From assembly GCA_900102235.1 (NCBI GenBank), contig FMVL01000011.1, forward strand, positions 1-40,217: 40,217 nucleotides of DNA, given 5' to 3'. Position numbers and translations under genes: made by a program. Under the pieces are notes generated by a model. That model was given only the letters and a program-made list of their open reading frames with translations. It was not told the DNA's origin and ran no database searches. This DNA comes from Lachnospiraceae bacterium XBB2008. GTDB taxonomy: Bacteria > Bacillota > Clostridia > Lachnospirales > Lachnospiraceae. This document shows, piece after piece, positions 33,405 through 40,217 of the stretch. How positions within the stretch are numbered: the first letter of the stretch is position 1; every line of letters starts with the position of its first letter.

Positions 33405-35498
33405 ATGAAAACAAAGATCAAGAAGACAGCATCACTAATTACACGTACGATCAAATCCGGCCTGGCGATGATCCTGCCAATCCTTTTCATCGGAAGTATG
33501 ACCGTCATGGTGAACGGTTTTCCGCTCATGGCGTATCAGAACTTTCTCGATACTTTTCTCGGGGGAGCGCTAAGAAACATCATTCAGACTGTTCAGGGCA
33601 CAACGGTAGGAATCCTGGCCATATACTTAACCATATCGATCAGCATCAGTTACATGAACCAGACTGAGGAGGGAATCCGGCCGGTTTACAGATTGGGAAG
33701 CCTCTTAAGCTGTCTGACGGGATTCACTATCATCCTCGGAATCATCTGGGACAAGGATTTTTCACTGCTGAGCGGCCAGGGAGTTTTTTCCGCGCTGCTC
33801 GCAGGAGTCGTAGGTTCGATCCTTTTCCAGAAGTTCGAGGCATATTTCAGATCACGCAAAATGGTCTTCGTGGACGGCGCCGATTCCGAGTTTAATGCAG
33901 CGCTCCACATGATCCTGCCTTTCATTTGCGTGACGCTGTGCTTCGCTGTTGTAAACTACATCATCACGGTTTGCTTCGACGTTCCGAGTATTCAGCATCT
34001 GTTCATGAAGATCATGGATGCGATCTTCCTCAGGATGCAGAGGTCGTATTTCAGCGGTCTGTTGTTCACCTCACTCACGAGCATCATGTGGTGGTTCGGT
34101 ATCCACGGAAACAATGTCTTAAATCAGGTCTCTGTGGATATGTTTACCGAGATCATTCCCGGTCAGATCGTTTCCAAGGCATTCATAGACACTTTCGTCA
34201 ACATGGGCGGAACCGGCTGTACGATCGGTCTGCTGTTAGCAATGATCATATTCGGAAAGCGCAGCTCCACGAGAAAGCTGTCGGGCATGGCCTTTTTACC
34301 TGCAGTGGTAAACATCAGCGAGCTGCTCGTCTTCGGCTTCCCCGTTATCTACAACCCTGCTATGGCGATCCCGTTCCTGGTGGCGCCCATACTTTGCTAT
34401 TCCAATGCTTTCCTGATGACTAAGATCGGCTTCATGCCAATGGTCGAGACCGCTGTCGAGTGGACCACACCCGCGCTCATAAGCGGCTATCTGGCCACCG
34501 GCTCGGCAAGAGGCGTCATGGTGCAGCTCGTGAACATCCTGCTGTCCGTGGCTTGCTATGCGCCGTTTGTAGTCATGTATGAGAAGCGTTCGGTTAACGA
34601 GACCTCCAAAGCCATGGATGATCTCGTTGCGATCCTCAAGAAGTGTGAGGAGACGACGGAAGAGGTCACACTTACGGATTACGAAGGAAATGTCGGCAGA
34701 CTTGCGAAGCAGCTTGCTTCCGACCTTGCGGATTCTTTGGATCAGTGCAAGCCAGACGGTTCCCTCGACAACGTGGACAGTCCGCTGATCATCAAGTACC
34801 AGCCGCAGTTTAACAACCTCGGAAACTGCATCGGAGCCGAAGCACTTTTGCGCTGGAACCATACTCGCTATGGCATCGTTTATCCGCCGCTCGTAGTCAA
34901 GATTGCAAAGGAGCGGGAGGAGCTTTTCCGTCTTGAGGCTTACATCATAGAGAGAGCTGTCCGTGATTCGGAGAGCTTCCGTTTGAGATTCGGTTCGAAG
35001 TTTAAACTTAGCGTAAACGTCACGGTTTCAACGCTTTTTGACGAGAGATTCATTCCTTTTATTCAGTCGATCGCAGACCGTTACAAACTCAAGACCGGAA
35101 ACATCTGTCTGGAGATCACAGAGGAAACCGAACTTGTGACCACAGAGGAAACAGGTGCGCTGATGAATAAGATCAGAGCGTTCGGGTACACTTTTGCGCT
35201 GGATGATTTCAGCATGGGCCATACGTCGCTCCAGTATCTGCAGCACAACCAGTTCGACATAGTGAAGCTTGACGGAAACCTCGTCAGATCGCTTCTGTAC
35301 AACGAACGTACCAAGGAGATCATCAGCTCCATCGTTTATCTTTCAAAGTCGTTGGATTTCACGGTCCTCGCGGAATTCGTCGAGACCAAGGAACAGAAGG
35401 AAGCTCTCGAAGAGATCGGATGCCTCGTATATCAGGGCTATCTGTACAGCCCTGCTATCGATAAGGAAGCTCTGGTTTCGATGGGGAATGGGATGTAA
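33405..35498 (+). CDS. PTS EIIC-EAL fusion protein (c-di-GMP phosphodiesterase)
   Basis: A 697-residue fusion. Residues 1-400 are the membrane part of a PTS EIIC of the lactose/cellobiose type, about ten helices, with the family stretches SSIMWWFGIHGNN-like (SIMWWFGIHGNN) and FLPAVVNISELLVFGFPVIYNP. No IIA or IIB domain is attached. Residues 455-695 are an EAL domain with E479ALLRW, SVNVTV, CLEITEE, LDDFSMGHTSL, IVKLDG, EFVETKEQ and QGYLYSPA, so metal and catalytic residues look complete. I infer a sugar sensor or transporter core controlling c-di-GMP breakdown. It starts 87 bases after the histidine kinase gene on the same strand and is probably cotranscribed. Confidence 0.94.
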   Translation: MKTKIKKTASLITRTIKSGLAMILPILFIGSMTVMVNGFPLMAYQNFLDTFLGGALRNIIQTVQGTTVGILAIYLTISISISYMNQTEEGIRPVYRLGSLLSCLTGFTIILGIIWDKDFSLLSGQGVFSALLAGVVGSILFQKFEAYFRSRKMVFVDGADSEFNAALHMILPFICVTLCFAVVNYIITVCFDVPSIQHLFMKIMDAIFLRMQRSYFSGLLFTSLTSIMWWFGIHGNNVLNQVSVDMFTEIIPGQIVSKAFIDTFVNMGGTGCTIGLLLAMIIFGKRSSTRKLSGMAFLPAVVNISELLVFGFPVIYNPAMAIPFLVAPILCYSNAFLMTKIGFMPMVETAVEWTTPALISGYLATGSARGVMVQLVNILLSVACYAPFVVMYEKRSVNETSKAMDDLVAILKKCEETTEEVTLTDYEGNVGRLAKQLASDLADSLDQCKPDGSLDNVDSPLIIKYQPQFNNLGNCIGAEALLRWNHTRYGIVYPPLVVKIAKEREELFRLEAYIIERAVRDSESFRLRFGSKFKLSVNVTVSTLFDERFIPFIQSIADRYKLKTGNICLEITEETELVTTEETGALMNKIRAFGYTFALDDFSMGHTSLQYLQHNQFDIVKLDGNLVRSLLYNERTKEIISSIVYLSKSLDFTVLAEFVETKEQKEALEEIGCLVYQGYLYSPAIDKEALVSMGNGM

Positions 35499-35548
35499 GT
35501 ACTAGCGGCGGCCGGGTGCGCCGGGTGCGGGGGCTGTTTTCGCTTGAT

Positions 35549-35780
35549 TTATGGCCTGAGAGCAACTTTCTTCCCTGTGGACCATGAATCCCGATTTCAA
35601 TCGCCGGCTCCGCGACAGATTTCCCAGGAAACTTAGCTCAACTTATGGCCTGAGAGCAACTTTCTTCTCTGTGGACCATGAATCCCGGTTTCAATCGCCG
35701 GCTCCGCGACAGATTTCCCAGGAAACTTAGCTCAACTTATGGCCTGAGAGCAAGTTTCTTCTCTGTGGACCATGAATCCC
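35549..35780. repeat. 94-bp tandem repeat array (2.5 copies) containing a hairpin
   Basis: This 311-base gene-free stretch (35499-35809) is filled mostly by a 94-bp repeat: copy 1 from 35549, copy 2 from 35643, copy 3 from 35737, truncated at 35780. Copies differ at very few positions. Each begins TTATGGCCTGAGAGCAA, a sequence shared with the element at 40179-40217, and contains the palindrome TTTCCCAGGAAA. It lies between convergent genes. Two full copies do not make a CRISPR: there are no spacers. Confidence 0.9.
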
Positions 35781-35809
35781 ATCACAACTAGGACCGGGGC
35801 GCTCGCAAC

Positions 35810-36649
35810 TCACAGCGCGGCGTTGAATATTTCGCACTCGTAGCGAAGCTCGCCGGTCTCATCAAAGACATCCAGCTGCATGTTCCAGTGATCATCTATC
35901 GCATAGATCCTGAGGTTCCAGCCATCGCGTAGCTCGGGAATATCGCCCGAGTAGTATATGCCTTCGTCGTCTATCATCCTGAACAGATACTTCGCATCCT
36001 CGGCATAGGGAACGTCCGCGGACACCTCACTTCCGACCGTATCGGGCTTGATCATCGCGGTTCCCCAGATACTGATCTTGCGGTTCTCTTCAGTATCTCT
36101 GAGTATCCACACACTCGCCGGTTCCACATCATCCGTAAACGAAATGTTGATCGTCCGTGTCACGTCTTCCACCGCCTGAGTATAAGCCCGGCTCATATCG
36201 GAATTCATGAAAAGACGCCATGCGCCGTCAGGCCTGCGTGGCCACATTATCTCGGCATAGTAACTGCTGCTGTCCATAAAGCCGTCCATCACCTGACTGT
36301 CCTTCTTGCTCTCTCTCGCAAACCTGCTGCCCTCAATAAGCGAAAGGATCTCCATATACTCGGGACGTGTCATTTCGATCTTAGTAACCACCTGCTCACC
36401 TGCCTGCTCATCATACAGATCGGTCTCCGCGTAGTATTTCTGGTCACGCGTGCTGATGGTGTATGTATCATATATGTAGCCGTGCTCGGAGCTGTTCATG
36501 CCCGCCGTGTAGGTTACGCGGGTTATATCAGTCAGTTTGGGATCAGTCCCCACTTCGTAAACTTTATTCATTCTCATAAAAACGATGACCCCCGCCGCTA
36601 TCGCAACCAGCACTGTAACGCCTATGATAAGTATCAGTTTTTTCTTCAT
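35810..36649 (-). CDS. Membrane-anchored extracytoplasmic protein, unknown function
   Basis: A 279-residue protein with an N-terminal Lys-rich end and one transmembrane helix (residues 5-25: LILIIGVTVLVAIAAGVIVF), then an extracellular mixed alpha/beta region with repeated aromatic strands (YIYDTYTISTRDQKYYAETD, WRLFMNSDMSRAY, WNLRIYAIDDHWNM). No Cys lipobox and no family recognised. Two in-frame ATG codons lie four codons apart; 36649 has better ribosome-site spacing (GAGGAAA), 36661 is the alternative. It lies downstream of the acyltransferase gene. Confidence 0.75.
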   Translation of the reverse strand: MKKKLILIIGVTVLVAIAAGVIVFMRMNKVYEVGTDPKLTDITRVTYTAGMNSSEHGYIYDTYTISTRDQKYYAETDLYDEQAGEQVVTKIEMTRPEYMEILSLIEGSRFARESKKDSQVMDGFMDSSSYYAEIMWPRRPDGAWRLFMNSDMSRAYTQAVEDVTRTINISFTDDVEPASVWILRDTEENRKISIWGTAMIKPDTVGSEVSADVPYAEDAKYLFRMIDDEGIYYSGDIPELRDGWNLRIYAIDDHWNMQLDVFDETGELRYECEIFNAAL

Positions 36650-36710
36650 TTTCCTCGTCATTCCTCAAGCATTTTTCCGGCTTTTCTCTCGGTTGTTTCC
36701 TGCGTTATCT

Positions 36711-36784
36711 GTTACTTCCGTTCATACACGCAGGGACGTCTCCCGCTTCGTATGCTGCTTGCTACTTTCTCTCACACACGCAGG
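36711..36784. repeat. 50-bp-period echo of the acyltransferase C-terminal codons
   Basis: The segment 36764-36784, which encodes the last residues of the gene at 36762, is repeated at 36714-36734 with four differences in 21 bases. On the minus strand the real end reads CVCERK-stop (TAG) and the echo reads CVYERK-stop (TAA), with codons changed synonymously for Glu and Arg. Confidence 0.7.
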
Positions 36785-37982
36785 TTCTCATCTCACCGTT
36801 TACGGTGAGCACACCGACCGTCTTGCGGATCGCCGGCGATGCGGGCGGGATGAAAAATGCTCCGCTTAAGTTCGTATTCTCTATCCTGCCAAGGTTCGTG
36901 ATGCTGTAGCCTTTCGGCGCATCAAACCCGAAAAACATCTTCCCGATGAACTCCGCGCTCTTACTTGCAAAAGCCCCTTTCGCAGCCATGAATGCCGCAT
37001 CCAGAACTTCCGGTTTCAGGTTCGCATAACACTGCAGGACCAGGTAAAGCGCCCTCGGATCGGCAAGCGCCTTCTGAACTTTCCTGTGGACTTCCGAAGC
37101 GAGTGCCCATATGTCTTTATTGTGATTCTTCACGACAACACTGAATGCAGTCGCATAGTTACCGAGCGCGCCCTCACGATAGAACGGCAGTTTCTCGCGA
37201 ATGTCCTTCGCGATGATTATCTTGTCGGTATCATCTTCCAGATACATTTTTGCCATCAGCAGGTCGTTGATCGTGACGCCATGCTCCCTGCACGCCTTCG
37301 CCATAGAAGCGACTTCTTCCGCTTCGGTTTTCCGGGTCGAGATGCTGACCTTATCGTTTGCGACAAAATCGTCAGCATATTCGTGATATTGCTCATATTT
37401 CAATGGTGCACTTCCTTCTGCGGCCAGGTCCTTGTTCGCTTTCTTAACCAGAAGTCTGCTGAAAAATGGCATCTCCGAACCCTTTGGCAGATCGTCCGCG
37501 GATGAGATGAGTTTCTCAGCCACCTCCCCGGGAATCTTATCTTCCGCATACAGATCGGCAAGTTCCAGGGCGAGATTCAACGCTCCCCTCCCGTCTGCGA
37601 GCAGATGATGAAAAACAAGAAGGAACACAGTCCCTCCCTCCGATCTCCAGACTACCGCCTTGAGCAGTCCTTCTTTTGTAACATCGATATCACGGTCTGT
37701 CAGTTCGTGATACTCATCAATAAGAGCAGGATCATCCACCCCTGTAAGTGGCTCGTCAGGCAGGAGCAGCTCGATCTTTGATGTATCTGTGACATCATAG
37801 AAATAGCTGTTGCCCTCAGCATCATGTCCTATAACGGCACGCAGGAAAGGATGCTTGTCGGCAAGTATGTCGAAAGACTTTTTCACGCGCGCTCCATCAA
37901 AGGAAGCTTCCGTGCTCATCGCTATTCCAAAAGTCATGTGCGGGCACATAAGATGCGCGCGCTCGGTAAATATTTTTTCCAT
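36762..37982 (-). CDS. Condensation-domain-like acyltransferase
   Basis: A 406-residue protein of the CoA-dependent acyltransferase superfamily (NRPS condensation, wax-ester/alcohol acyltransferase type). The catalytic motif HHxxxDG is visible as FHHLLADGRG (His125, His126, Asp130, Gly131), and a second half-domain has NLGRIEN near the C-terminus, like the solvent-channel DFG region of the family. It is free-standing, without carrier or adenylation domains, so acyl transfer to an alcohol, amine or sugar is likelier than peptide synthesis (inference). No signal peptide. Confidence 0.87.
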   Translation of the reverse strand: MEKIFTERAHLMCPHMTFGIAMSTEASFDGARVKKSFDILADKHPFLRAVIGHDAEGNSYFYDVTDTSKIELLLPDEPLTGVDDPALIDEYHELTDRDIDVTKEGLLKAVVWRSEGGTVFLLVFHHLLADGRGALNLALELADLYAEDKIPGEVAEKLISSADDLPKGSEMPFFSRLLVKKANKDLAAEGSAPLKYEQYHEYADDFVANDKVSISTRKTEAEEVASMAKACREHGVTINDLLMAKMYLEDDTDKIIIAKDIREKLPFYREGALGNYATAFSVVVKNHNKDIWALASEVHRKVQKALADPRALYLVLQCYANLKPEVLDAAFMAAKGAFASKSAEFIGKMFFGFDAPKGYSITNLGRIENTNLSGAFFIPPASPAIRKTVGVLTVNGEMRTCVCERK

Positions 37983-38052
37983 AATGATCCTCGTAAGAAG
38001 ACATCAGCTAACGGTCAGTTCCATCTCTCCGGTCAAGCATGTGCCGCTTCGG

Positions 38053-38484
38053 TCAAACCTCAATTTCATCCGCGATAAACCACTGATCCATCCCGGCCCC
38101 GGCGTCCTCATTCGGGCGCTGCCTGAATCCGAACTTCTCGTAAAAACCTTCTTTTCCTTTGGCCGAATTAAGATTCATCTTCACTTTGTAACCGGGCTTC
38201 AGATCCTTTTTCAGGCTGTCAATGCAGGCCTGGACAAGCGTCCTGCCGATCCCCTGTCCGCGATACCCTTCAGCCACGATCACATCCGAAAGATACGCGA
38301 TATATCCGCCGTCCCACAGAAGCCTGACGACGCCGATCGCTTTTTCGTCGTCCCGGACGCCGAGGACCATATATGCGTTGTCGATGCAGGCCCTCGCCTC
38401 CTCGAGCGGAAACTCGGTCCAGCCCACATGTTTACGCAGGTCCATATATTCCTCCGCGGTGATGTCGTTGGTGTATCGGATCAT
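38053..38484 (-). CDS. GNAT acetyltransferase (143 aa)
   Basis: Complete small GNAT fold: IGVVRLLWDGGYIAYLSDVIVAEGYRGQGIGRTLVQACI holds the beta4 strand and the acetyl-CoA loop, and GKEGFYEKFGFRQRP is the closing motif. Substrate unknown. The ATG directly abuts the stop of the preceding GNAT gene (TAA ATG), with the ribosome site GGAGGG inside that gene's last codons, so the two are translationally linked. Confidence 0.93.
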   Translation of the reverse strand: MIRYTNDITAEEYMDLRKHVGWTEFPLEEARACIDNAYMVLGVRDDEKAIGVVRLLWDGGYIAYLSDVIVAEGYRGQGIGRTLVQACIDSLKKDLKPGYKVKMNLNSAKGKEGFYEKFGFRQRPNEDAGAGMDQWFIADEIEV

Positions 38485-39054
38485 TTACTGCCCTCCGTTT
38501 TCCTGATCAGCTGAGGCCCTCTGCGTCCATTCGTCTCTCGTGATCATGCAGGTGAACTCGCCTGAGGTTTTGCCTGTCCTGGGATACGTGCGGGTGCCAC
38601 GGTCGTTGACGCAGGTCATGCCGATCTTTTTCATTACGGAAAAAGATGCCGGGTTTTCGGAGTCGCACTGGGCATACACTTTTTCGATGGAAAGGTTCGT
38701 GAACGCGAAGTCAAGAAGCGCGGCGGCGGCTTCGGAGGCGAAACCGCGGTTCCGATACTTACTGTTGATGATCCAGCCGAGCGTGGCATAGGAATGGTCC
38801 TCGCTGTGCCCGAGGTCGCAGTCGCATCCGCCAATGATCTTCCCGTCATAGACAATGACAAATTCATAGTCGAGCTGGGCCGGAGACGCCCATTCTTCGA
38901 CATTCTCCTTTACGAAGTTGACGGTTTCTTCAAACGTTTCGTTTGGAAGATAGAACATCATTGTGATGGACGGGTCGCCGGCGTATTCGTGTATTTCTTT
39001 CTCGTCTCCGAGCCGGATCGGACGGAGGGTCAGACGTTTGGTTTTGAGTTCCAT
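38485..39054 (-). CDS. RimJ/RimL-type GNAT acetyltransferase (189 aa)
   Basis: N-terminal TKRLTLRPIRLGDEKEI is the family signature, followed by ATLGWIINSKYRNRGFASEAAAALLDFAF (acetyl-CoA loop) and QCDSENPASFSVMKKIGM. Family members acetylate protein N-termini, small amines or antibiotics; the target is open. It is first in a two-gene GNAT unit. The 261-base region upstream (39055-39315) carries four 24-bp repeats and no gene I accept. Confidence 0.94.
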   Translation of the reverse strand: MELKTKRLTLRPIRLGDEKEIHEYAGDPSITMMFYLPNETFEETVNFVKENVEEWASPAQLDYEFVIVYDGKIIGGCDCDLGHSEDHSYATLGWIINSKYRNRGFASEAAAALLDFAFTNLSIEKVYAQCDSENPASFSVMKKIGMTCVNDRGTRTYPRTGKTSGEFTCMITRDEWTQRASADQENGGQ

Positions 39055-39120
39055 TTGAGTCCCTGTCGTTTATTTGCGGTTGCCGGTATCGCGGGGCGAG
39101 GCTGCTCCCGCTGCGGGGTG

Positions 39121-39216
39121 GTTGCTTCTTGATGGCGCAAGTTGGTTGCTTCTCGATGGCGCAAGTTGGTTGCCTCTCGATGTTGCAAGTTGGTTGCTTC
39201 TCGATGGCGCAGGGTG
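39121..39216. repeat. Four 24-bp tandem repeats
   Basis: Units at 39121, 39145, 39169 and 39193 follow the pattern GTTGCTTCTCGATGGCGCAA with GTTG, with one to five changes each. Each contains GCAAGTTGGTTGC at the joint, a small dyad. They lie between the GNAT gene start and the 3' region of the PD-(D/E)XK-like gene. Confidence 0.88.
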
Positions 39217-39250
39217 GGCTTGCTTGCAGATTTCCGTTCTTTATGAATTA

Positions 39251-39323
39251 TACTACAGGATGCGCGTCCGGACTGTGTTTTTCCGATATCCTAATTACAG
39301 GAATGCGAATACCGGTTACAGGA
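39251..39323. repeat. Three echoes of a stop-proximal sequence
   Basis: On the plus strand ACTACAGGATGCG (39252), ATTACAGGAATGCG (39294) and GTTACAGGAA (39315) recur. The last covers the stop of the gene at 39316 (minus strand TTCCTGTAA, Phe-Leu-stop). The first two also share downstream bases (GCG then CCGG). Confidence 0.6.
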
Positions 39324-40110
39324 ACAGTTCTTTTATCATTTTCCGGATGCCCTTGATATCCAAAGGAAACTCTTCACTCTCATACGTGATCAGGAGATTC
39401 TTCCCCGGATATATCCCGTTATGTCTGTACTCATCAAGTTTTTCCAGACATTTGTGACGGTACTCTTCATCGTCAAGAAGGCCGAAGTGCTCGAGATAGA
39501 TAACCTCCCTGGTCGCTTTCCTGAGCAGAGTAAAGTCAGGATATCTGACGGTCTTGTCCTTCAGGGTCAGGGCCTGTTCATAATGATATGGAATCCCGAG
39601 TTCCAGGAAGAGATCTGCGAGTATGGCTTCGGATTTCGAGCGGACCTTCTCACCGTTTTTAGTATCGTAGATCCTGGCTTCCGGCATGAACGAGTTCGTC
39701 TTAAAAGGCTGACTCAGCCAATTGGCCGCATACAGATCGTCGGGGATGATATACGGTTCTACCAGCCGCTGACGGCGCGGATCCAGGTTCTGATAGGCCA
39801 GATCTGCGTTTGCTTCCGAGAATAAACGTATGGAGCGTTCTAATCTCGAGAGTTCAACCCGAGCGTTTTCAAGAAACAGTTCGTTGTAATCTTTCTGAGC
39901 CAGAGATTTCGCCAGTTCACATTTGCTCTTCGGAATATATGTTCCCAGAGGCTCATCGGTTGATTCAACACAGTAATAGCGAACTTGATTTCGGGTCTGA
40001 GATACCCTGAGATGCCCATTTGGAAAGTGAGTCTTATCCCTCTCCGCAGATCTGATTGCTGCTTTCAAAGTTTTTACACGTTGTTTCAACGTTTCCAGAC
40101 ACTTATTCAT
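39316..40110 (-). CDS. PD-(D/E)XK nuclease-fold-like protein (264 aa)
   Basis: The N-terminal half (residues 1-110) is a charged helical, probably coiled-coil region (ETLKQRVKTLKAAIRSAERDK and RVELSRLERSIRLF). The C-terminal half has the order of a PD-(D/E)XK core: Glu161 in VRSKSEAILADLF, Asp192 in VRYPDFTLL, and Glu207 in VIYLEHFG, with His where Lys is usual. Whether it cuts DNA is uncertain. The start at 40110 is set by AAAGGAGGAACAAA; a longer reading to 40170 lacks one. A hairpin element lies upstream at the window edge. Confidence 0.78.
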   Translation of the reverse strand: MNKCLETLKQRVKTLKAAIRSAERDKTHFPNGHLRVSQTRNQVRYYCVESTDEPLGTYIPKSKCELAKSLAQKDYNELFLENARVELSRLERSIRLFSEANADLAYQNLDPRRQRLVEPYIIPDDLYAANWLSQPFKTNSFMPEARIYDTKNGEKVRSKSEAILADLFLELGIPYHYEQALTLKDKTVRYPDFTLLRKATREVIYLEHFGLLDDEEYRHKCLEKLDEYRHNGIYPGKNLLITYESEEFPLDIKGIRKMIKELFL

Positions 40111-40178
40111 TTTGTTCCTCCTTTGTTGTGGTATGGTTTTTTCCTCTTTTTGAGGATTAATGCGATCCAAAAGGCAAT

Positions 40179-40217
40179 TTATGACTTACAGCGATAAAAC
40201 TTGCTCTCAAGTCATAA
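40179..40217. repeat. 39-bp dispersed hairpin element at right edge
   Basis: TTATGACTT and AAGTCATAA form a perfect 9-bp inverted repeat with a 21-base loop. The minus-strand reading matches the start of the 94-bp repeats at 35549-35780 at 29 of 39 positions, including the central GAGAGCAAGTTT. It lies about 70 bases upstream of the gene at 40110 and may continue past the window. Confidence 0.75.

Noticed and set aside
35549-35780. CRISPR array
   Set aside because: The repeats are 94 bp, contiguous and without unique spacers, and no cas gene is present.
39074-39457. Plus-strand open frame encoding WLLLDGAS repeats
   Set aside because: It is produced by the 24-bp repeats and then runs antisense into the nuclease-like gene; no ribosome binding site.
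40179-40217. Phage or integron attachment site
   Set aside because: No integrase or tRNA gene is nearby, and the related copies are tandem rather than flanking an insert.

Overview
The window looks like chromosomal DNA from a Clostridia bacterium, most likely a gut or rumen Lachnospiraceae (Butyrivibrio-like). The evidence is a Firmicutes-type (T7SSb) secretion locus with an EssC ATPase, AGGAGG-type ribosome binding sites, a cellulase-family GH9 enzyme, many small GNAT genes, and a PTS-EIIC/EAL fusion. I could run no searches, so family names come from motifs read in the sequence.

Positions 1-14647 (all minus strand) form one very tight operon for a type VII secretion system. In transcription order it encodes EssC, a LytTR regulator with a degenerate receiver, an unrecognised protein, an EsaB/YukD ubiquitin-like protein, a substrate-like helical protein, five WXG100 proteins, a secreted/membrane VWA-FHA receptor, a PP2C phosphatase, a large effector-like substrate, two DUF4176 proteins, a second PP2C phosphatase, a small zinc-ribbon protein and a Ser/Thr kinase that runs off the left edge. 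Kinase, two phosphatases and FHA domains on EssC and on the receptor together make a complete-looking phospho-threonine circuit built into a T7SS. EsaA, EssA and EssB are not present and may lie beyond position 1. The block is visibly more AT-rich than the rest.

Positions 14834-17122 hold a WYL regulator, a YbjQ-family protein and two small convergent membrane-anchored proteins. Positions 17178-30219 (minus) hold a mixed metabolic region: a GH9 glycosidase without signal peptide, a lipoprotein, a methyltransferase, an MBL hydrolase, a P-loop kinase, a nucleoside-hydrolase-like protein, a cyclase-family hydrolase, a large alpha-helical glycosidase-like protein, a GNAT, a zeta-toxin/small-partner module with its own promoter and terminator, a class II aldolase and a PfkB sugar kinase.

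Positions 30339-35498 (plus) encode a 7TM hybrid histidine kinase followed by a PTS EIIC-EAL protein, suggesting a sugar-linked c-di-GMP branch. Positions 35549-35780 are 94-bp tandem repeats. They contain a hairpin sequence that recurs at the right edge (40179-40217) and perhaps at 21944-21980. Positions 35810-40110 (minus) carry a membrane-anchored protein, a condensation-domain-like acyltransferase, two GNATs and a PD-(D/E)XK-like protein.

A recurring oddity of the GC-richer part is that several genes are followed, within about 100 bases of the stop codon, by short tandem repeats, some of which echo the gene's own 3' end.
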